From: JAWXBR01 sp046595995
GTDB lineage: Bacteria > Bacteroidota > Ignavibacteria > Kapaibacteriales > Kapaibacteriaceae
NCBI GenBank assembly: GCA_046595995.1
Contig: JBKJNB010000035.1
Span: 1 to 10,898, forward strand
Direction: 5' to 3'
Length of the DNA: 10,898 bases
The position numbers and the translations under genes were made by a program. Positions 7,771 through 10,898 of this stretch are shown piece by piece. Position 1 is the stretch's first letter. Each line of letters begins with the position of its first letter. Under the pieces are notes generated by a model, which made no database searches, was not told where the DNA came from, and saw only the letters and a program-made list of their open reading frames with translations.

Positions 7771-7802
7771 AAAGGGGCTCCGAAAGGGGTCCCTTTTTCT
7801 TT
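7771..7802 (+). terminator. Rho-independent terminator of the infB-pnp operon
   Basis: Bases 7771-7781 pair with 7786-7796 in an 11-bp stem with two G-U pairs, closed by a GAAA (GNRA) tetraloop on a C-G pair. The stem runs into a T-rich tract, TTTTTCTTT, ending near 7802. It lies 54 nt after the pnp stop codon. This is a classic intrinsic terminator and marks the operon end. Confidence 0.92.
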
Positions 7803-7946
7803 GGCCAGAAGGATCGATCGAGGGACGAGAAATTTGTTGGTCGTTGTTGCACAAAGTGGTACGTTGTGGCTGAACGTTGGCTCTCACCTTGGTTGTTCAC
7901 TGACACCTTAGCCGCTAGCTGTCACATTATCCGGAGTACATAACAC
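7803..7946 (+). promoter_or_regulatory. Upstream region of toxin-antitoxin module, candidate operator repeats
   Basis: This gap must hold the promoter of the toxin-antitoxin pair, because a terminator precedes it. I see no strong promoter. A weak pair is CTGACA (7900-7905) and CATTAT (7925-7930) with a long 19-nt spacer. Candidate operator elements are the near-direct repeats ACGTTGTGGCT (7861-7871) and ACGTTGGCT (7874-7882), the inverted pair TGACA (7901-7905) and TGTCA (7920-7924), and the palindrome GCTAGC (7914-7919). Ribbon-helix-helix antitoxins usually bind such short repeats near their own promoter. The assignment is tentative. Confidence 0.3.
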
Positions 7947-8237
7947 ATGTCTACCGTCAGAGGCATACGCATAGATGCCGACATTCAACAACGTCTGCAG
8001 AAAGTAGCAGAAGGTATGGATCGCACCGAACAATGGGTTATTCGAACGGCACTCGTTGCCTACCTCGATGAAGCCGAAGCCGATTTGCGTGAACAAGCCG
8101 AAGACACAGCACGCTGGCAGGAGTATCTTAAAACTGGTGAATCGATTCCGCACGAAGAGGTAATGGAATGGCTAAGAAAAAGATCGATGGGGATAGCGGC
8201 GAAAACTCCACAATCGTCTGGCTCCACCAAGCGATAG
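7947..8237 (+). CDS. Ribbon-helix-helix (CopG/ParD-like) antitoxin
   Basis: This is the likely antitoxin of a type II module: a DNA-binding protein that represses its own operon and masks the toxin made by the next gene. The product is 96 residues. Residues 3-47 fit a ribbon-helix-helix fold: a short strand (VRGIRID), then helices DIQQRLQKVAEGM and RTEQWVIRTALVAYLDEAE. The acidic C-terminal part (AEDTARWQEYLKTGESIPHEEVMEWLRKR) resembles the toxin-binding segment of RelB/ParD-type antitoxins, which often end in a PHEEVxxWL-like motif. GGAG at 7933-7936 lies 10 nt before ATG 7947. The last 70 nt overlap the toxin frame, so the tail after residue 80 is shaped by two reading frames. The exact subfamily is not resolved by eye. 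Confidence 0.85.
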   Translation: MSTVRGIRIDADIQQRLQKVAEGMDRTEQWVIRTALVAYLDEAEADLREQAEDTARWQEYLKTGESIPHEEVMEWLRKRSMGIAAKTPQSSGSTKR

Positions 8238-8488
8238 CCGACGTCGAACGATTGACCGACGCCATTGCAGTGTACTCCGATGATGCGGCGCGAAGGGCGA
8301 CGGTGGTGATATGGGATGGTGTAGCTCTCCTAAGTCGCTACCCCCGCTTGGCGCCACTGTTGCCTGAGGGAGATCAACGGCAGTTGCCGGTCAAATTTGG
8401 CGTTAGTGCAATCCTCATTCGGTACCGTATCACAAACGACGGATCAGTTGTGATAACTCGCGTGCTTCACTCTCGTGAGGATCGATGA
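8168..8488 (+). CDS. RelE/ParE-family toxin
   Basis: RelE/ParE toxins share one small fold but act either on ribosome-bound mRNA or on DNA gyrase; the sequence does not tell me which applies here. The product is 106 residues. From residue 16 it follows the family pattern: IVWLHQAIADVERLTDAI, a helical middle, YPRLAPLLPEGDQRQLPVKFG, then the C-terminal strands AILIRYRITNDGSVVITRVLHSREDR, matching the ParE-type RYR...RVLHxRxDR ending. The first 15 residues are an unusual Lys/Gly-rich extension encoded inside the antitoxin gene. ATG 8168 has AAGAGG at 8155-8160, 7 nt upstream, a good ribosome site within the antitoxin coding region, implying coupled translation. No later in-frame ATG or GTG precedes the conserved core. 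Confidence 0.85.
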   Translation: MAKKKIDGDSGENSTIVWLHQAIADVERLTDAIAVYSDDAARRATVVIWDGVALLSRYPRLAPLLPEGDQRQLPVKFGVSAILIRYRITNDGSVVITRVLHSREDR

Positions 8489-8526
8489 GTAGTGCGCCAA
8501 GAGTTGGCCGCAGTAAAGCACAAATC

Positions 8527-8561
8527 CCTATGTTGCGCACCCTTGTTTGTGCACTCATAGG
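8527..8561 (+). promoter_or_regulatory. Hairpin covering the putative ribosome site of the prolyl oligopeptidase gene
   Basis: CCTATG at 8527-8532 is complementary to CATAGG at 8556-8561, and GCAC at 8537-8540 to GTGC at 8549-8552, with an asymmetric internal loop and an 8-nt apical loop. The AGG at 8559-8561, 8 nt before ATG 8570, is the best Shine-Dalgarno candidate and lies in the outer stem. If formed in mRNA the stem would hide it. As DNA it could equally be an operator dyad. It is a visual pairing only, of modest stability. Confidence 0.4.
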
Positions 8562-8569
8562 TCATCCGA

Positions 8570-10762
8570 ATGCGAATCGATTCGACGGCTTCAATCGTCA
8601 GCTTGTTCTTCCTTTACGTATTTGCTGCAGCCCCTTGCGCGCAAGCGCAGACCGATCCAACAGGTCTTCTTCTGCGCGCGCAACCGGTGTATCCAACGAC
8701 GATGCGGGGGAGCGTTGTCGAGACCCTGCATGGGACTACTGTTGCAGACCCCTACCGTTGGCTCGAAGACGATCGTGCGCCAGAGGTGGAAGCTTGGGTA
8801 GCTGCGCAAGCAGCCACAGCGCAGCAGTATCTGTCAAACATTCCATTCCGACTGTCGGTGCGCAATCGCCTGGCCGAACTCAACGATTACGAAAAAGTCT
8901 GGTCTCCGCGAACAGTCGCTGGCACGACGTACTTCATGCGTCAGGTTGGCAATCAGAATCATGCGGTGTTATACCGCCAGCGTGGATCTGCAGCACCAGA
9001 GGTGTTGCTCGACCCAGCAACGTGGTCGACAGATGGTACGGTGCGTTTATCGAATTGGGATGTAGAGCAAACAGGACGTTGGATGTCGTTTGCACGTTCG
9101 AACGCAGGGTCAGACTGGCAGCAGGTACTCATAATGGACCTCGCAACAAAGAAGGTATACGCCGATACAATCAACTGGGTTAAGGTCTCGGGTACATCGT
9201 GGTGGAAGGATGGCTTCTTCTACGGACGTTACGCAGCACCAGCAGGAAAGCAGTCCGAGCTGTCATCGGTGAACAATGGTCACATGGTGTACTATCACAC
9301 CGTTGGTACACCGCAGTCATCCGATAAACTTATATACGAAGAGCCTGGCGAGCCTGAACAATTCAACTTTGTATGGGTGCCTGATAACTCGGACTTGATG
9401 TTTCGTGCTGCAAGTAAAGGGTCAGACAGGGGCTCACGCATCTGGTTCCGCGCGGCCGACAAACCCCTCGACCCGTGGAAAGAAGTATTCATGTCTACGA
9501 CTGCGTCGTTCGACATGATTGATGTGCGGAATGATACTATCTACGCACTGACAAATCTGAATGCGCCGAATGGACGTATCGTGCGGATGATAAACTTGTA
9601 TGGCATCCCACGCTTCGAGACGATACTACCAGAATCGAAACACGTAATTCAGGGCGCTTCTGTAGTTGGCAATTATCTGCACATCACGAAGTCGGTTGAC
9701 GTTAAGGACGAGGTCGACGTATATCGCATCACCGACGACCCGCGGAACACGCTGCAACACGTGCGGCAGATCGAACTACCGGGCCCGGGGTCGGTAGGAG
9801 GCTTCTGGGGCCGGCGCACAGACACGATGCTGTACTACACATTCACGTCGTACACACACCCTACAACCATTTACACATACAACGTCAACGCTGGTACGTC
9901 GAACATTTGGCGAAAAGTAGAAGCGCGGTTCAATCCCGAAGACTACGAGGCACGCCAGGTCTTCGTACCGAGCAAGGATGGTACGCGTGTGCCCATGTTT
10001 GTAATGCACCGAAAGGGATTGCAGTACGACGGGACTGCACCCACCATTCTCTATGGTTACGGCGGGTTCAACGTCAGCGAATCGCCCTCCTTCAATCCGT
10101 TACGCATTGCGTGGCTCGAACGCGGCGGCGTATATGCCGTAGCGAACCTCCGTGGTGGCGGTGAATATGGTGAGTCTTGGCACGAAGCGGGTATCAAACA
10201 GAAGAAGCAAAATGTGTTCGATGACTTCATCGCTTGCGCAGAATGGCTCATCAACGAGCGTGTTACCTCGAAAGCAAAGCTTGCAATCAATGGTCGATCG
10301 AATGGCGGACTGCTTGTGGGTGCTGCAATGACGCAGCGTCCGGATCTATTCCGCGTTGCAGTGCCCGAAGTCGGCGTAATGGATATGCTGCGCTATCACA
10401 TGTTTACGATCGGCTGGAACTGGGCTGCGGATTATGGCACTGCAGCGGATGAAAGTGAGTTCAAGGCACTACTCGCGTATTCGCCCGTACATAATGTGCG
10501 AGAAGGAATCGAGTATCCGAGCACGATGGTAATGACGGCAGATCATGATGACAGGGTGGTGCCTGCTCATTCATTCAAGTTTTCCGCCGCACTACAGCAC
10601 GCGTATATATCGAGCGGAGGAACGCGTCCGATGCTCATGCGTGTCGAAACGCGCTCCGGTCATGGTGCTGTAAACACATCCGTTATGTTAGACGGCGTGG
10701 CCGATAAGTATTCCTTTATGTGGAATGAGATGGGAGTTTCGCCTAACTTCAGCACAAAGTAG
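8570..10762 (+). CDS. Secreted prolyl oligopeptidase (peptidase family S9A)
   Basis: Prolyl oligopeptidases cut short peptides after proline. The product is 730 residues. Residues 1-26 look like a Sec signal peptide: Arg2, a hydrophobic core (ASIVSLFFLYVFAAAP) and an AQA cleavage site, so the enzyme is probably periplasmic or extracellular. The Cys at 23 lacks a proper lipobox. The N-terminal S9A part starts at about residue 50 with DPYRWLEDD, and a beta-propeller covers roughly 100-450. The alpha/beta-hydrolase domain carries Ser577 in GRSNGG (base 10298), Asp660 in ADHDDRVVP and His698 in SGHGAV; this spacing agrees with the porcine S554/D641/H680 triad. The nucleophile elbow has Arg where most S9A enzymes have GGSNGG. 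ATG 8570 has AGG 8 nt upstream. It is probably transcribed separately or by read-through from the toxin, 81 nt upstream. Confidence 0.95.
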   Translation: MRIDSTASIVSLFFLYVFAAAPCAQAQTDPTGLLLRAQPVYPTTMRGSVVETLHGTTVADPYRWLEDDRAPEVEAWVAAQAATAQQYLSNIPFRLSVRNRLAELNDYEKVWSPRTVAGTTYFMRQVGNQNHAVLYRQRGSAAPEVLLDPATWSTDGTVRLSNWDVEQTGRWMSFARSNAGSDWQQVLIMDLATKKVYADTINWVKVSGTSWWKDGFFYGRYAAPAGKQSELSSVNNGHMVYYHTVGTPQSSDKLIYEEPGEPEQFNFVWVPDNSDLMFRAASKGSDRGSRIWFRAADKPLDPWKEVFMSTTASFDMIDVRNDTIYALTNLNAPNGRIVRMINLYGIPRFETILPESKHVIQGASVVGNYLHITKSVDVKDEVDVYRITDDPRNTLQHVRQIELPGPGSVGGFWGRRTDTMLYYTFTSYTHPTTIYTYNVNAGTSNIWRKVEARFNPEDYEARQVFVPSKDGTRVPMFVMHRKGLQYDGTAPTILYGYGGFNVSESPSFNPLRIAWLERGGVYAVANLRGGGEYGESWHEAGIKQKKQNVFDDFIACAEWLINERVTSKAKLAINGRSNGGLLVGAAMTQRPDLFRVAVPEVGVMDMLRYHMFTIGWNWAADYGTAADESEFKALLAYSPVHNVREGIEYPSTMVMTADHDDRVVPAHSFKFSAALQHAYISSGGTRPMLMRVETRSGHGAVNTSVMLDGVADKYSFMWNEMGVSPNFSTK

Positions 10763-10793
10763 TTACTCGTCTGTGTTGTGTACGCGTAACTGC
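10759..10793. terminator. Hairpin straddling the two convergent stop codons (candidate bidirectional terminator)
   Basis: Bases 10759-10766 pair with 10786-10793 (one G-U), and after a mismatch 10768-10770 pair with 10782-10784, leaving an 11-nt loop. That is 11 pairs in total. It begins within the last sense codon of the oligopeptidase gene and lies mostly inside the 3' end of the minus-strand gene. There is no long T tract on either side, so function as a terminator is uncertain. Confidence 0.4.
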
Positions 10794-10898
10794 ACTCGCT
10801 CTACGCGACGTGGTGTGCTCTCGAGAATCGTGCAGCGGTAGTTCGGAATATCCACTACGTCACCCTGTGCCGGGATACGTCCGGCTAGGGAGTTAATT
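10763..10898 (-). CDS. C-terminal end of CorC/HlyC-family (CBS-domain) membrane protein, partial
   Basis: Read on the minus strand, the frame is open from the window edge to a TAA stop whose complement is 10763-10765, giving 44 residues. The segment INSLAGRIPAQGDVVDI followed by PNYRCTILESTPRRVERVQLRV matches the pattern of the CorC_HlyC transporter-associated domain (LGRIPxxGDxVxxxxxxFxVLExxxRRIxRVxV). That domain closes the hemolysin-C/CorC proteins, which have an N-terminal membrane domain (DUF21/CNNM) and paired CBS domains and are linked to Mg2+/Co2+ homeostasis. Only the tail is visible, so the membrane and CBS parts are inferred. Its stop codon directly abuts the oligopeptidase stop (0 nt between them). 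Confidence 0.82.
   Translation of the reverse strand, partial: INSLAGRIPAQGDVVDIPNYRCTILESTPRRVERVQLRVHNTDE

Noticed and set aside
7726..7911. 61-codon open frame after pnp
   Set aside because: It reads straight through the intrinsic terminator at 7771-7802, has no ribosome site worth noting and no family resemblance.
7800..8570. Toxin-antitoxin region examined for mobile-element ends or target-site duplications
   Set aside because: I saw no terminal inverted repeats, transposase fragment, tRNA or clear flanking direct repeat.
8485..9183. 232-codon + strand open frame whose ATG overlaps the toxin stop
   Set aside because: It overlaps the oligopeptidase gene in another frame, has no recognisable domain and is rich in Arg, Ser and Cys as expected for an out-of-frame reading. 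The oligopeptidase frame has a signal peptide and full catalytic motifs.

Overview
The window is a stretch of bacterial chromosome. It carries most of a translation and RNA-metabolism operon on the + strand, followed by a small toxin-antitoxin pair, a secreted prolyl oligopeptidase, and the 3' end of a convergent gene. The gene order infB-rbfA-truB-ribF-rpsO-pnp is ancient and widespread. The short TruB without a PUA domain, the long Pro/Ala-rich IF2 N-terminus, the weak Shine-Dalgarno use in part of the operon and the secreted S9A peptidase lead me to guess a member of the Bacteroidota/Chlorobi group (Kapabacteria- or Ignavibacteria-like). That placement is an impression from general knowledge and has not been tested.

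Positions 1-7802 are the core operon. infB enters open from the left edge. rbfA follows after 3 nt and truB after 1 nt, and ribF overlaps truB by ATGA. rpsO follows after 19 nt with a clear Shine-Dalgarno sequence, and pnp comes after a 155-nt leader. The genes cover initiation (IF2), 30S maturation (RbfA, S15), tRNA modification (TruB), flavin cofactor synthesis (RibF) and RNA decay (PNPase). The operon ends in a textbook intrinsic terminator with a GAAA tetraloop. The rpsO-pnp gap holds two strong hairpins: a perfect 14-bp stem just after rpsO and a longer imperfect stem (24 pairs, several G-U) built around a G8 tract. This layout recalls the RNase III/PNPase autoregulatory leader of enterobacterial pnp and is the most interesting non-coding signal in the window.

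Positions 7803-8488 hold a type II toxin-antitoxin module: a ribbon-helix-helix antitoxin and a RelE/ParE-like toxin whose reading frames overlap by 70 nt. It sits directly behind the operon terminator and looks like an accessory insertion in an otherwise housekeeping region.

Positions 8489-10762 hold a prolyl oligopeptidase (S9A) with a signal peptide and a complete Ser-Asp-His triad. A small hairpin covers its likely ribosome binding site. Its stop codon abuts, with no gap, the stop codon of a minus-strand gene (10763-10898). The visible 44 residues of that gene match the C-terminal CorC/HlyC transporter-associated domain. A hairpin straddles the two stop codons.

I found no rRNA, tRNA, CRISPR array, insertion sequence or attachment site. 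No wholly new gene system is evident. The points most worth following are the structured pnp leader, the overlapping toxin-antitoxin pair, the repeat-built PNPase tail and the zero-gap convergent junction.
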